Positions 45,126 through 54,116 of a DNA stretch of 64,000 nucleotides are shown here, piece by piece. Each line of letters starts with the position of its first letter. Positions within the stretch are counted from its first letter, which is position 1. The notes beneath the pieces are model-generated. The model was not told the DNA's origin, made no database searches, and saw only the letters and a list, made by a program, of their open reading frames with translations. Source of the stretch: Pseudomonas viridiflava (lineage in GTDB: Bacteria; Pseudomonadota; Gammaproteobacteria; Pseudomonadales; Pseudomonadaceae); NCBI RefSeq assembly GCF_900590885.1, contig NZ_UUON01000004.1, positions 248,001 to 312,000 of the forward strand. Reading direction: 5' to 3'. The translations under genes and the position numbers were made by a program.

Positions 45126-45860
45126 ATGAACCAAACCTTCGACGTCGCTGAACTCGCCGCGACTTATGCCAACAAATCCGCCCAGGATATTCTCAAGCTG
45201 GCGTTCAGCCAGTTCGGTGATGACCTGTGGATTTCCTTCAGCGGCGCCGAGGACGTGGTGCTGGTGGACATGGCCTGGAAGCTGAACAAAAACGTCAAGG
45301 TCTTCAGCCTCGACACCGGCCGCCTGCACCCGGAGACCTACCGGTTTATCGAGCAGGTGCGCGACTTCTACAAGATCGATATCGAACTGATCTCGCCGGA
45401 CCAGAGCAAGCTGGAACCCTTCGTCAAGGAAAAGGGCCTGTTCAGCTTCTACAAGGATGGCCATGGCGAATGCTGCGGTGTGCGCAAGATCGAACCGCTG
45501 CGTCGCAAACTTTCCGGCGTAAGTGCCTGGGCCACCGGCCAGCGCCGCGACCAGAGCCCCGGCACCCGCAGCCAAGTGGCGGCGCTGGAGATCGACACGG
45601 CCTTCTCCACCCCGGAACGCACCCTGTACAAGTTCAACCCACTGGCGCAGATGACCAGCGAGGAAGTCTGGGGTTACATCCGCATGCTGGAGCTGCCGTA
45701 CAACAGCCTGCATGAGCGCGGTTTTATCAGCATCGGCTGCGAGCCTTGCACCCGTCCGGTACTGCCCAACCAGCATGAGCGCGAAGGCCGCTGGTGGTGG
45801 GAAGAAGCCACGCAGAAGGAATGCGGGCTGCATGCGGGAAATATCATCAGCAAAGCCTAA
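45126..45860 (+). CDS. cysH: Adenylyl-sulfate (APS) reductase
   Basis: Reduces APS to sulfite in assimilatory sulfate reduction, using thioredoxin. 244 residues. The [4Fe-4S] Cys pairs that mark the APS-specific Pseudomonas type are present: [12 protein letters not shown] and GCEPCTRPV; a P-loop-like [15 protein letters not shown] is near the N-terminus. The C-terminal catalytic Cys occurs in KECGLH. Divergent from thrH. Siroheme from cobA serves the next step (sulfite reductase). Confidence 0.95.
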   Translation: MNQTFDVAELAATYANKSAQDILKLAFSQFGDDLWISFSGAEDVVLVDMAWKLNKNVKVFSLDTGRLHPETYRFIEQVRDFYKIDIELISPDQSKLEPFVKEKGLFSFYKDGHGECCGVRKIEPLRRKLSGVSAWATGQRRDQSPGTRSQVAALEIDTAFSTPERTLYKFNPLAQMTSEEVWGYIRMLELPYNSLHERGFISIGCEPCTRPVLPNQHEREGRWWWEEATQKECGLHAGNIISKA

Positions 45861-46235
45861 GGGCTTACGCGGTTGAAAAATGTGGGAGGGGCCTACAGTT
45901 GTACACATACTTGTAACCATCGGTGCCATTTATGTGTGCAATCCATTTTAATGCGCACCAATACGTAACACTTCAATTTGCCCGCCCCGTGTCTCTTCGA
46001 TTGCCCCTGCACCTACCGACAAATAAATACCTGTTCAATAGGTCAATTTATATTGCTTTAAATTCAGTAAGTTAATTAAAACATCTATAAAAACGAAATT
46101 AACCACGATTTTCATAGATCGAAAACTGGCACGCGTATGGCTTAAGGTGAAAAACGCTTTGTATACAATAAATACAAAACCTACATACACTTTGCCATCT
46201 GCGGCTTGGCCATGGATGTGCTGGAGCCTGACGGA
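45861..46235. other. A+T-rich intergenic region upstream of the NCS1 transporter
   Basis: 375 bases, clearly poorer in G+C than the genes. It starts with half a REP (TGTGGGAGGGGCCT at 45881-45894, no second arm). A palindrome TTGTATACAA lies at 46159-46168, of the GntR/LysR-like operator kind, upstream of the transporter gene. No ORF or small RNA was recognised. Confidence 0.5.
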
Positions 46236-47765
46236 ATGCGTACAAGCCTCTCGAATGACCTCGCACTGGATCTGCCTTCCTCCGCCCTGAACCCCGAGGC
46301 CGCCTGCCCCGGCCCGTTAGTGCTCAGCCCGCGCTTGCACAACAAGGACCTGGCGCCCACCAAGGTCGAAGGCCGACGCTGGGGGCGCTACAGCATCTTT
46401 GCGCTGTGGACCAACGATGTGCACAACATCGCCAACTATTCATTCGCCATTGGCCTGTACGCGCTGGGCCTGGGTGGTTGGCAGATCCTCTTGTCCCTGG
46501 GGATCGGCGCGGCGCTGGTGTATTTCTTCATGAACCTGTCGGGGTACATGGGGCAGAAAACCGGCGTGCCGTTCCCGGTGATCAGCCGCATCAGCTTCGG
46601 CATTCATGGTGCGCAGATTCCGGCGTTGATCCGCGCGGTGATTGCGATTGCCTGGTTCGGTATCCAGACCTACCTGGCGTCGGTAGTTTTCCGCGTATTG
46701 CTGACGGCAATTCATCCAGGCTTTGCCGACTATGACCACAATTCCATCCTGGGCCTGTCGACCCTGGGCTGGGCGTGCTTTGTAGCGATCTGGTTCGTGC
46801 AACTGGTGATCCTGGCCTACGGCATGGAGATGGTGCGGCGCTATGAAGGCTTCGCCGGCCCGGTGATTCTACTGACCGTGGCCTCCCTGGCCGGTTGGAT
46901 GTACTTCCAGGCGGGCGGCAACATTGCCTGGTCGATCCGCGAGCCGCTGAGCGGCGGTGAGATGTGGCGCAATATCTTTGCCGGTGGCGCGCTCTGGCTG
47001 GCGATCTACGGCACGCTGATCCTCAATTTCTGCGACTTCGCGCGCTCCTCCCCGTGCCGCAAGACCATCCAGGTCGGCAACTTCTGGGGCCTGCCGGTAA
47101 ATATTCTGGTGTTTGCCGCCATTACCGTGCTGCTGTGCGGCGGGCAATTCCAACTCAATGGCCGGGTGATCGAAAGCCCGACTGAGATCATCGCAGCCAT
47201 CCCCAATACCTTCTTCCTTGTGCTCGGCTGCCTGGCCTTTCTGATCGTGACCGTGGCGGTGAACATCATGGCCAACTTCGTTGCGCCGGCCTTTGTGCTG
47301 AGCAACCTGGCGCCCAAGTACCTGAACTTCCGCCGCGCGGGGCTGATCAGCGCCACGGTGGCCGTGCTGATCCTGCCGTGGAACCTCTACAACAGCCCGC
47401 TGGTGATCGTGTATTTCCTCTCTGGCCTGGGCGCGCTGCTGGGGCCGCTGTATGGCGTGATCATGGTCGACTACTGGTTGATCCGTAAAAGCCAGGTGGA
47501 CGTACCGCAGCTGTATAGCGAAGACCCGAATGGCGTTTATTACTACAGCCGCGGGGTCAATTTACGTGCGGTGGCGGCGTTCATTCCCGCGGCCGTGATC
47601 GCCATCCTGCTGGCGCTGTTGCCGGGGTTTGCGAGTGTGTCGCCATTTTCCTGGTTGTTTGGCGCCGGTATTGCAGGGTTGCTTTACCTGCTGATCGCCA
47701 AGCGCCAGCCGTTCTACGCCGATGTCAGTGGCGAAAGCATTGCAGTCGATAACGTCAGTCATTAA
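46236..47765 (+). CDS. NCS1-family nucleobase/hydantoin/allantoin transporter
   Basis: Inner-membrane symporter, 509 residues from MRTSLSNDLALDLPSS; the ATG at 46236 has GGAG eight bases upstream, while 46212 does not. About twelve membrane segments. NCS1 motifs: TKVEGRRWGRYSIFALWTND near the N-terminus, and VISRISFGIHGAQIPALIRA. Relatives carry uracil, hydantoins or allantoin. It is followed 13 bases later by a hydantoin-racemase-like gene, which points to a hydantoin or related substrate. No hydantoinase or carbamoylase is nearby. Confidence 0.88.
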   Translation: MRTSLSNDLALDLPSSALNPEAACPGPLVLSPRLHNKDLAPTKVEGRRWGRYSIFALWTNDVHNIANYSFAIGLYALGLGGWQILLSLGIGAALVYFFMNLSGYMGQKTGVPFPVISRISFGIHGAQIPALIRAVIAIAWFGIQTYLASVVFRVLLTAIHPGFADYDHNSILGLSTLGWACFVAIWFVQLVILAYGMEMVRRYEGFAGPVILLTVASLAGWMYFQAGGNIAWSIREPLSGGEMWRNIFAGGALWLAIYGTLILNFCDFARSSPCRKTIQVGNFWGLPVNILVFAAITVLLCGGQFQLNGRVIESPTEIIAAIPNTFFLVLGCLAFLIVTVAVNIMANFVAPAFVLSNLAPKYLNFRRAGLISATVAVLILPWNLYNSPLVIVYFLSGLGALLGPLYGVIMVDYWLIRKSQVDVPQLYSEDPNGVYYYSRGVNLRAVAAFIPAAVIAILLALLPGFASVSPFSWLFGAGIAGLLYLLIAKRQPFYADVSGESIAVDNVSH

Positions 47766-47778
47766 TCAAGGACATTCC

Positions 47779-48507
47779 ATGCGAATCCTCGTGGTCAACG
47801 TCAATACCACCGCATCCATCACTGAAACCATCGCCCAGCAGGCACGGGCCGTGGCCTCGCCGGGCACCGAGATTGTCGGGCTCACGCCTTACTTCGGCGC
47901 CGAGTCGGTTGAAGGCAATTTTGAAAGCTACCTGGCGGCCATCGCCGTGATGGACCGGGTGATGGCCTACGACCAGCCCTTTGATGCGGTGATTCAGGCC
48001 GGCTACGGCGAACATGGCCGCGAAGGCTTGCAGGAACTGCTCAACGTGCCGGTGGTGGACATCACCGAGGCCGCCGCCAGCACGGCGATGTTCCTGGGCC
48101 ATGCCTACTCGGTGGTGACCACCCTGGACCGCACCGTGCCGCTGATCGAAGACCGCCTGAAACTCGCCGGCCTGTACCAGCGCTGCGCCTCGGTACGGGC
48201 CAGCGGCATGGCCGTGCTGGAGCTGGAAGAAAACCCGCTGGCCGCCATGGAAGCCATCGTGCGCCAGGCGGAACTGGCGATCAGCGAGGACAAGGCGGAG
48301 GTGATCTGCCTGGGCTGCGGCGGCATGGCCGGGCTGGACGAGCAGATTCGCCAACGCACCGGCGTGCCGGTGGTGGATGGGGTAACGGCGGCGGTGACGA
48401 TTGCCGAGTCGTTGGTGCGGTTGGGGTTGTCGACGTCGAAGATTCGGACTTATGCGACGCCAAGGCCCAAAAAAATCATTGGTTGGCCGGGCAAGTTTGG
48501 CCACTGA
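47779..48507 (+). CDS. Asp/Glu/hydantoin racemase-family protein with one catalytic Cys replaced
   Basis: 242 residues, MRILVVNVNTTASITETI. The fold uses two cysteines as acid/base; in known hydantoin racemases they are near 76 and 181. Here the first position is Gly75 (AVIQAGYGEHGRE, codon GGC) while the second, Cys180 in ICLGCGGMAG, is kept. Arylmalonate decarboxylase, in the same superfamily, also has Gly at that site and a single Cys. So ordinary two-base racemase activity is doubtful. It is co-transcribed with the NCS1 transporter. Function: hydantoin-type metabolism by context, exact reaction unknown. Confidence 0.75.
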   Translation: MRILVVNVNTTASITETIAQQARAVASPGTEIVGLTPYFGAESVEGNFESYLAAIAVMDRVMAYDQPFDAVIQAGYGEHGREGLQELLNVPVVDITEAAASTAMFLGHAYSVVTTLDRTVPLIEDRLKLAGLYQRCASVRASGMAVLELEENPLAAMEAIVRQAELAISEDKAEVICLGCGGMAGLDEQIRQRTGVPVVDGVTAAVTIAESLVRLGLSTSKIRTYATPRPKKIIGWPGKFGH

Positions 48508-48517
48508 AGATCAAAAA

Positions 48518-48608
48518 ATGTGGGGGGGGGCTTGCCCCCGATGAGGGAGTGTCAGCTGGCTGGTTTGTTGCTGACCCACCGCTATCGGGGGCAAGCCCCC
48601 TCCCACAT
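48518..48608. repeat. REPIN (inverted REP pair)
   Basis: Left REP GGGGGGGGGCTTGCCCCCGAT and right REP ATCGGGGGCAAGCCCC with tail CCTCCCACA, about 40 bases apart, between the racemase-like gene and lysR (convergent ends). Confidence 0.8.
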
Positions 48609-48626
48609 TTTGAACTTTGCCTGGGT

Positions 48627-49550
48627 TTAAATCGCGCTGAAACGGCGTCCCATCTCCGTCTCGGAAAACTGCTCGATGATGAAATCCACAAACGCCCGGG
48701 TCTTGCCGGGTAGCAGTTTGTGTTCGGCGTAGTAGATGGAAATGTTGCCGTCATCCACATACCAGTCGGGCAGCACGCGCACCACCTCGCCACTGCGCAA
48801 AAACGGTACAGCCATCGGCATGCTGACCAGTGCGATCCCCAGGCCCTGGGCGCTGGCGCAGCAGGCGGCTTCGGAATCGCTCATGGTCATGCCGGGCTTG
48901 AGCACCAGCGGGCGGTGCTCACGCTCGCGGCTGGTCAGTTGCCAGGAGCGCACGCGGCCGGTCTGCGGCGAGCGGATAAGGATGCCGCTGCAGCGCGCCA
49001 GGTCTTCGGGCACCAACACCGGCGGGCGTTGCGCCAGGTAGCCCGGCGCGGCCACCAGCACACGGTGCGCGGGGGTCAGCTTGCGCGCGACCACGCCTTG
49101 GGGCAGTTCAAAACCACCGCCAATCGCGGCATCGAAACCCTGGCCTATCAGATCGACCTGGCGGTTATCGAAATGCCAGTCCGGGCTGATATCCGGAAAG
49201 CGCCGCATAAACTCCCCGAGCAGTGGCACCACATAACGATTGCCGAACACCGTGCCCATGCTGACCTTGAGTGTGCCCACCGGCCGCCCCTCGGCGCTGG
49301 CCAGGTTGGCCACGGCATTCTGGATGGTGGTGAGGCTGGCGCTGACTTCTTCGAGGAACAGCTTGCCGGCTTCGGTCAGCGTCAGGCGCCGGGTGCTGCG
49401 CTGAAACAACCGCACACCCAGGCGCGCTTCCAGCTTGGCGACGCTTTTGCCGACAGCTGCCGGGGTCAGGCTCAGGTGCCGTGCGGCCTCGGCAAAGCTG
49501 CCGCCTTCGGCGCTGCGCACAAAGCATTCGATACTTCCAAAGCTCTCCAT
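48627..49550 (-). CDS. LysR-family transcription regulator
   Basis: 307 residues from MESFGSIECFVRSAEGG, GTGGGG upstream; a start ten codons earlier is possible. N-terminal winged helix (GSFAEAARHLSLTPAAVGKS, LEARLGVRLFQRSTRRLTL), C-terminal periplasmic-binding-like effector domain. Divergent from the SDR gene 126 bases away, the classical arrangement for a LysR regulator and its target. Effector unknown. Confidence 0.9.
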   Translation of the reverse strand: MESFGSIECFVRSAEGGSFAEAARHLSLTPAAVGKSVAKLEARLGVRLFQRSTRRLTLTEAGKLFLEEVSASLTTIQNAVANLASAEGRPVGTLKVSMGTVFGNRYVVPLLGEFMRRFPDISPDWHFDNRQVDLIGQGFDAAIGGGFELPQGVVARKLTPAHRVLVAAPGYLAQRPPVLVPEDLARCSGILIRSPQTGRVRSWQLTSREREHRPLVLKPGMTMSDSEAACCASAQGLGIALVSMPMAVPFLRSGEVVRVLPDWYVDDGNISIYYAEHKLLPGKTRAFVDFIIEQFSETEMGRRFSAI

Positions 49551-49676
49551 ATCGCCCCACTCTAAACTTTTGGTATACACAGACTATAGCAATCACGGTC
49601 TACCGGTGGGCATGGGCCAGGTCGATACTCGGCTCCAACAACAAGGCATTGCGCCTTGAACAGCCAGGAGATCGAC

Positions 49677-50423
49677 ATGACCACACAGAACCTGATCGGC
49701 AAAGTCGCCTTGATTCAAGGCGGTTCCCGCGGCATCGGCGCCGCCATCGTCAAGCGACTCGCGGCGCAGGGTGCAGCCGTAGCCTTTACCTACGTCAGCT
49801 CGGCCGCCAAGGCTGAAGAATTGCAGAACAGCGTGATCAGCGCAGGCGGCAAAGCCCTGGCGATTCACGCCGACAGCGCCGACGCCACGGCGATCCGCAA
49901 CGCCGTCAACGCCACCGTCGAAGCCTTTGGCCGCCTGGATATCCTGGTGAACAACGCCGGCGTACTGGCCATCGCGCCGCTGGAAGACTTCAAGCTGGAA
50001 GACTTCGACCAGACCCTGGCAATCAACGTGCGCAGCGTGTTCATCGCCACTCAGGAGGCCGCCAGGCATATGGGCGAAGGTGGCCGCGTGATCAACATCG
50101 GCAGCACCAATGCCGAACGCATGCCGTTTGGCGGCGGCGGGCCGTATGCCATGAGCAAGGCGGCGCTGGTCGGTTTGACCAAGGGCCTGGCGCGGGACCT
50201 GGGGCCGCGCGGCATCACCATCAATAATGTGCAGCCCGGGCCGGTGGACACTGATATGAACCCGGCGAACAGTGATTTTGCTGAGAGCCTGATCGGGTTG
50301 ATGGCGGTGGGGCGTTATGGGCATGTGGAAGAGATTGCCAGCTTTGTGGCGTATCTGGCGGGGCCTGAGGCGGGTTACATCACGGGGGCGAGCCTGACCA
50401 TTGATGGTGGCTTTAGCGCATAA
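49677..50423 (+). CDS. Short-chain dehydrogenase/reductase (3-oxoacyl-ACP reductase-like)
   Basis: 248 residues from MTTQNLIGKVALIQGGSRG, with AGGAG upstream. Classical SDR: cofactor motif GGSRGIGAAI (TGxxxGIG variant), NNAGVL, catalytic Ser region INIGSTN, and YAMSK (Tyr-x-x-x-Lys). The second strand ends in Ser/Ala, favouring NADP(H), by general rule. Many such proteins act on small alcohols or ketones. Probable target of the divergent LysR regulator. Confidence 0.87.
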   Translation: MTTQNLIGKVALIQGGSRGIGAAIVKRLAAQGAAVAFTYVSSAAKAEELQNSVISAGGKALAIHADSADATAIRNAVNATVEAFGRLDILVNNAGVLAIAPLEDFKLEDFDQTLAINVRSVFIATQEAARHMGEGGRVINIGSTNAERMPFGGGGPYAMSKAALVGLTKGLARDLGPRGITINNVQPGPVDTDMNPANSDFAESLIGLMAVGRYGHVEEIASFVAYLAGPEAGYITGASLTIDGGFSA

Positions 50424-50426
50424 CCA

Positions 50427-50533
50427 ATGTGGGAGGGGCGGTGCGACGATTCGACTTGCTCCCGATGGCGGTGGGTCAGTAACAGATGAGCTGACTGAGA
50501 CACCGCTATCGGGGGCGAGCCCCCTCCCACATT
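50427..50533. repeat. REPIN (inverted REP pair, long spacer)
   Basis: Left REP ATGTGGGAGGGGCGG (shortened, diverged) and right REP ATCGGGGGCGAGCCCC with CCTCCCACAT, about 60 bases apart, between the SDR and the HAD gene (convergent ends). Confidence 0.78.
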
Positions 50534-50547
50534 TTGACCGAGTGGGG

Positions 50548-51237
50548 TCAGGACATTGGTGGCAGGCCGTAGGCCGCCAGGTCGAAGTCCGCGAGTTTGC
50601 GGATGATCTGGTCGGCGTGGTGGTACTTGCTGTCGGCCATGGCCTCGTCGGGTACCGCGATGGCGGTCATGTGGGCGGCCTTGGCGGCGGTGACGCCGAA
50701 CGGCGAATCTTCGAACACCAGGCAATCTTCTGGGGCCACCCCCATGCGGCGTGCGGCGGTGAGGAAGATGTCCGGCGCGGGTTTGGCGGCGCCGACTTCG
50801 GGGTCGTCAGCGGTGACGATGGTGTCGAACAGGCCAAACCACTCACGGTGCAAGGTGGTTTTGTGACCGAACGAATTGCGCGACGAACTGGTGCCCACCG
50901 CAATCGGAATGTTGTGCGCCTTCAAGTGCCGCACCAGCGCCTCGGCGCCGGGCATGCCCAAGGCCTTGGGGAAACGCTCGCTCATCAAGGGTTCGCGAAT
51001 GGTCAGGAATTCCGCCGGGGTGATCGGCAATTCCAGCGCCTTGACCACGTAATCAGCCAGGTCCTGAGCCCCACGGCCGATGATGTGCTGCTTGATCCCC
51101 CAATCGTAGGTACGGCCGTAGCGTTCGGCGATGATCTGCGTGACTTCGGTGTAGATGCCTTCCGTATCCAGCAATAACCCGTCCATATCAAAAATCACGG
51201 CCTTGATCGGACCGACTGCGGTACGCGGAGCATTCAT
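50548..51237 (-). CDS. HAD-family phosphatase (beta-phosphoglucomutase-like)
   Basis: 229 residues. Motif I AVIFDMDGLLLDTEGIY (nucleophile Asp and general acid Asp), motif II VGTSSSRNSF, a lysine in the VGAAKPAPDIF motif III, and EDSPFGVTAAKAA for Mg2+. The cap is the four-helix type of the beta-PGM/pseudouridine-monophosphatase group. Substrate is probably a small phosphosugar or nucleotide; not fixed. Ends opposite the SDR gene across the REPIN. Confidence 0.85.
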   Translation of the reverse strand: MNAPRTAVGPIKAVIFDMDGLLLDTEGIYTEVTQIIAERYGRTYDWGIKQHIIGRGAQDLADYVVKALELPITPAEFLTIREPLMSERFPKALGMPGAEALVRHLKAHNIPIAVGTSSSRNSFGHKTTLHREWFGLFDTIVTADDPEVGAAKPAPDIFLTAARRMGVAPEDCLVFEDSPFGVTAAKAAHMTAIAVPDEAMADSKYHHADQIIRKLADFDLAAYGLPPMS

Positions 51238-51345
51238 CGCTACAAAACCCTGGGGGAAGGACTAAAAGGATTCAGCACAATAACGGCCACGCTTACCCGC
51301 GAGCAACCCTTTAGACTGTGCGCCTCTCTTTTTGAAGTGCGTGCG

Positions 51346-51711
51346 ATGCTCTATCGTCTGGCAGCCGACAGCCTGGTGCTGTTCCACCTGTGTTTCATCC
51401 TGTTCGTATTGTTCGGCGGGCTGCTGGCCCTGAAATGGCGACCGGTAATCTGGCTGCACCTGCCGGCGGCGGCCTGGGGTGTGGCGGTGGAAGTGTTCCA
51501 CCTGCCCTGCCCGCTGACCCGCTGGGAAAACCTGTTTCGCCATCTGGCCGGGCAGGACGGCTACGGCGGCGGGTTTATCGAACACTACATCCTCACGCTG
51601 ATCTATCCGGCCGGGCTGACCCCAGGTGTCCAACTGGTGCTGGGGGCGGTGGTGCTGTTGATCAACATTGCGGTGTATGCGCGGCTGATCCGGCGTTACG
51701 TACAGGCTTGA
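51346..51711 (+). CDS. DUF2784 small membrane protein
   Basis: 121 residues, MLYRLAADSLVLFHLCF, with four hydrophobic segments. The family (DUF2784) is known only from sequence; the HLxxxxFVxxGG and HLPCPLTRWEN segments are its hallmarks. GAAG lies eight bases before the chosen ATG; a GTG three codons upstream is possible. Nothing shows its role. Confidence 0.75.
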   Translation: MLYRLAADSLVLFHLCFILFVLFGGLLALKWRPVIWLHLPAAAWGVAVEVFHLPCPLTRWENLFRHLAGQDGYGGGFIEHYILTLIYPAGLTPGVQLVLGAVVLLINIAVYARLIRRYVQA

Positions 51712-51765
51712 GACAGCTGAAGAGGTGAAGAATCAATCTCCCTCATTCCGTTCGTAGACGCCCCC

Positions 51766-52344
51766 ATGTCCGAAGCCTTCGAAGTCCCCAGCCCCCACGA
51801 AAAACACCTCGAACACACCACCGAACATGCCCACGGCCGCGGGGACAATTTCGCCAGCCGCATTGCGGTGATGACCGCCCTGATGGCCACCCTCGGCGCC
51901 ATGCTCAGCTACCAGGCCGGCTCTACCGAAAGCGAGGCGGCGATGGACAAGAACAACGCCGCCATCATCAAGACCGAAGCCGCCAACCAGTGGAACTACT
52001 ACCAGGCCAAGTCCAGCCGGCAAAACCTCGCCGAACTGGCCACTCACATTCCAGGGGTGGATGCCGCGCATTACAAGGAAGAGATCGAGCGCTACAAAAG
52101 CCAGAAGGAAGACGTGCGCAAACAGGCGGAAAAACTGGAAGCCACCTCGCGGGAATGGGATGAAAAATCCGAACAGGCGCTGCACCAGCATCACCGTTGG
52201 GCCCAGGCGATGACCGCGATTCAGATCGCGATTTCATTGGCGGCGATCACCTTGCTGACGCGCAAGGAGTGGCTCAAACGCATGTCTTACACGGCGGGCG
52301 GTGTGGCGATGGTTTTGGGTGGTCTGGCGTGGTTGCATCTCTAG
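51766..52344 (+). CDS. DUF4337 membrane protein
   Basis: 192 residues. An acidic N-terminal part with His/Glu-rich EKHLEHTTEHAHGRG, a first membrane segment (SRIAVMTALMATLGAMLSYQ), a long charged coiled coil (NQWNYYQAKSSRQNLAELAT to KSEQALHQH), and two C-terminal segments. The pattern fits DUF4337 (QWNYYQAKS is its signature). Function is unknown. It may share a transcript with the DUF2784 gene 54 bases upstream. Confidence 0.78.
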   Translation: MSEAFEVPSPHEKHLEHTTEHAHGRGDNFASRIAVMTALMATLGAMLSYQAGSTESEAAMDKNNAAIIKTEAANQWNYYQAKSSRQNLAELATHIPGVDAAHYKEEIERYKSQKEDVRKQAEKLEATSREWDEKSEQALHQHHRWAQAMTAIQIAISLAAITLLTRKEWLKRMSYTAGGVAMVLGGLAWLHL

Positions 52345-52429
52345 CAAATTTGCTTGAGCGCCACCTCCATCAACGGCCTCATCGTCCAGATTGTTTTCAA
52401 TCTGTTACAGGAGCGATTAAAGTGCGGCC

Positions 52430-52449
52430 CCCGAGAATTGAATCTCGGG
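52430..52449. promoter_or_regulatory. Hairpin before the lipoprotein gene
   Basis: CCCGAGA, loop ATTGAA, TCTCGGG, then GCTTTA. Lies 85 bases after DUF4337 and 22 bases before the lipoprotein start; either a weak terminator of the former or a leader hairpin of the latter. Confidence 0.4.
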
Positions 52450-52471
52450 CTTTAGCCCATGGAGTTTCTCA

Positions 52472-52807
52472 GTGAAGTACGTCAGTAAAGTGGTTGCAGC
52501 AGCAGTACTCGGTTTCGCGCTTGCAGGCTGCACCGGCACCGCCATCAAATCCCCGCAATACGACAGCAGCCAATACACCGTGCTGGGTCACAGCGAAGCC
52601 ACCGCCACCGGCATCATGCTGTTCGGCATCATCCCGATCGGCCAGAACAGCCGTTTCGTCCGCGCCCAGACCGCCGCCATCCAGGCCAAGGGCGGCGACG
52701 CGCTGATCAATACCGAAGTCCAGGAAAAATGGTTCTGGGCATGGGTATTGAGCGGCTACACCACCAAGATTTCCGGTGATGTGGTCAAGCTGAAAACCGC
52801 GCAGTAA
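52472..52807 (+). CDS. Small predicted lipoprotein
   Basis: 111 residues starting with GTG (GGAG seven bases upstream). The signal VVAAAVLGFALAGC ends in a lipobox (LAGC), so it should be lipidated at Cys and held in the outer or inner membrane. After it, YTVLGHSEATATGIMLFGII and ALINTEVQEKWFWAWVLSG; no known domain was recognised, though the pattern resembles small conserved envelope lipoproteins. Terminator not obvious. Function unknown. Confidence 0.72.
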   Translation: MKYVSKVVAAAVLGFALAGCTGTAIKSPQYDSSQYTVLGHSEATATGIMLFGIIPIGQNSRFVRAQTAAIQAKGGDALINTEVQEKWFWAWVLSGYTTKISGDVVKLKTAQ

Positions 52808-52869
52808 AACCGCCCGGGCTTTAACCAAAGCCCGCGACGTATCATGGGCCGACCTTTCGAGGATGGCCC

Positions 52870-53910
52870 ATGAACCTCAGCATCGTTTACGCCCTCGCCG
52901 CCGCCGCCCTGTTCGGCGCCAGTACCCCACTCGCCAAACACCTCGGCCTGGGCCTCTCGCCCGTGCTGCTCGCCGGCCTGCTCTACCTCGGCAGTGGCAT
53001 CGGCCTCGCCGCTGTACGCCTTATCCGTGATCGCGGCTGGAAACCTACCGGGCTCACCCCTGCGGAATGGCCCTGGCTACTCGGCGCCATCGCCTTCGGT
53101 GGCATCCTTGGCCCCGTCGCCCTGATGTTCGGCCTGACCGGCACCGCCGGCACCACCGCCTCCCTGATGCTCAACCTTGAATCGGTGTTGACCGCCGTGA
53201 TCGCCTGGGTGGTATTCAGGGAGAACGCCGACCGCCGCATAATCCTCGGGATGATCGCGATAGTAGTGGGTGGTTTAGTGTTGTCATCGTCCGAGGGTGG
53301 CGGAAGCAGCCATGACTGGACCGGCCCGTTTGCGGTTGCCGTGGCGTGCCTGTGCTGGGGGATCGATAACAACCTGACGCGCAAGGTGTCGGCGTCTGAC
53401 GCGCTGTTTATTGCAGGGGCCAAGGGGTTGATCGCGGGGGTGGTGAATGGCGGGTTGGCGCTGTATCTCGGGGCGCAGATGCCAGGCGCTGAGCAGCTGG
53501 CGCCTATCCTGCTGGTCGGGTTTCTGGGGTATGGCATCAGCCTGGTCATGTTTGTGCTGGCGCTGCGCGGGTTGGGCAGTGCGCGTACCGGCGCCTACTT
53601 CTCCACCGCGCCGTTTCTGGGAGCCGCGATTGCGGTGCTGGTACTGGGTGAGTCGGTGACGGTGGCGTTCTGGATCGCTTCAGCACTGATGGCCGTGGGT
53701 GTGTGGCTGCACCTGACCGAGCGGCACGCGCATGAGCATCGGCATGAGGCCACGGAACACGGGCACCGGCATGTGCATGATGAGCATCATCAGCATGAAC
53801 ATGGTTTTGAGTGGGATCCGGCGGAACCGCATAGCCATGTGCATGTGCATAGCGTGATGAGGCATAGCCATGCGCACTTTCCGGATGTGCATCATCGGCA
53901 TAGGCATTGA
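52870..53910 (+). CDS. EamA-family transporter with a long His-rich C-terminal tail
   Basis: 346 residues. Ten membrane segments in two EamA repeats (FGASTPLAKHLGLGLSPVLL start; second repeat YGISLVMFVLALRGLGSART) to about 290. The last 55 residues are His-dominated (HEHRHEATEHGHRHVHDEHH and HSHVHVHSVMRHSHAHFPDV), so the protein probably binds Ni2+, Co2+, Zn2+ or Cu2+ at the cytosolic end. The tail is the unusual part for this family. RBS GAGGATGGCCC before the ATG. Role: possibly metal or metal-chelate export; inferred from the tail only. Confidence 0.8.
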   Translation: MNLSIVYALAAAALFGASTPLAKHLGLGLSPVLLAGLLYLGSGIGLAAVRLIRDRGWKPTGLTPAEWPWLLGAIAFGGILGPVALMFGLTGTAGTTASLMLNLESVLTAVIAWVVFRENADRRIILGMIAIVVGGLVLSSSEGGGSSHDWTGPFAVAVACLCWGIDNNLTRKVSASDALFIAGAKGLIAGVVNGGLALYLGAQMPGAEQLAPILLVGFLGYGISLVMFVLALRGLGSARTGAYFSTAPFLGAAIAVLVLGESVTVAFWIASALMAVGVWLHLTERHAHEHRHEATEHGHRHVHDEHHQHEHGFEWDPAEPHSHVHVHSVMRHSHAHFPDVHHRHRH

Positions 53911-53980
53911 AGGGACACGCATGGATATGCCAAGCGCGTGAATTGATAAAGGTTAAATTTTCAAACCCCAGAAATCACAA

Positions 53981-54016
53981 AACCCCTGGTTTCTCTCGAA
54001 ACCAGGGGTTTTTTTT
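53981..54016 (-). terminator. Terminator of tRNA-Ser (bidirectional)
   Basis: AACCCCTGGTTTC, loop TCTC, GAAACCAGGGGTT with eight T on the plus side and TTTTGTG on the minus side. Lies just beyond the 3' end of the tRNA gene. Confidence 0.85.
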
Positions 54017-54026
54017 ACATCGAATT

Positions 54027-54116
54027 TGGCGGTGAAGGAGAGATTCGAACTCTCGATACAATTTCTTGTATACACACTTTCCAGGCGTGCTCCTTAAGCC
54101 ACTCGGACACTTCACC
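54027..54116 (-). tRNA. tRNA-Ser (GGA anticodon)
   Basis: A 90-base class II tRNA with a long variable arm. The acceptor stem GGTGAAG pairs with CTTCACC and the 3' end reads GCCA, so CCA is encoded. The anticodon loop reads CTGGAAA with anticodon GGA, and GTTCGAATC is the T-loop. Delivers serine for UCC and UCU codons. Confidence 0.95.

Noticed and set aside
44261..50533. Inverted repeats as a CRISPR array
   Set aside because: The repeats are palindromic REP units at irregular distances with no unique spacers of constant length and no cas genes.
53680..53922. Met-rich minus-strand frame opposite the His-rich tail
   Set aside because: CAT/ATG mirror of the His codons; no ribosome site and no domain.
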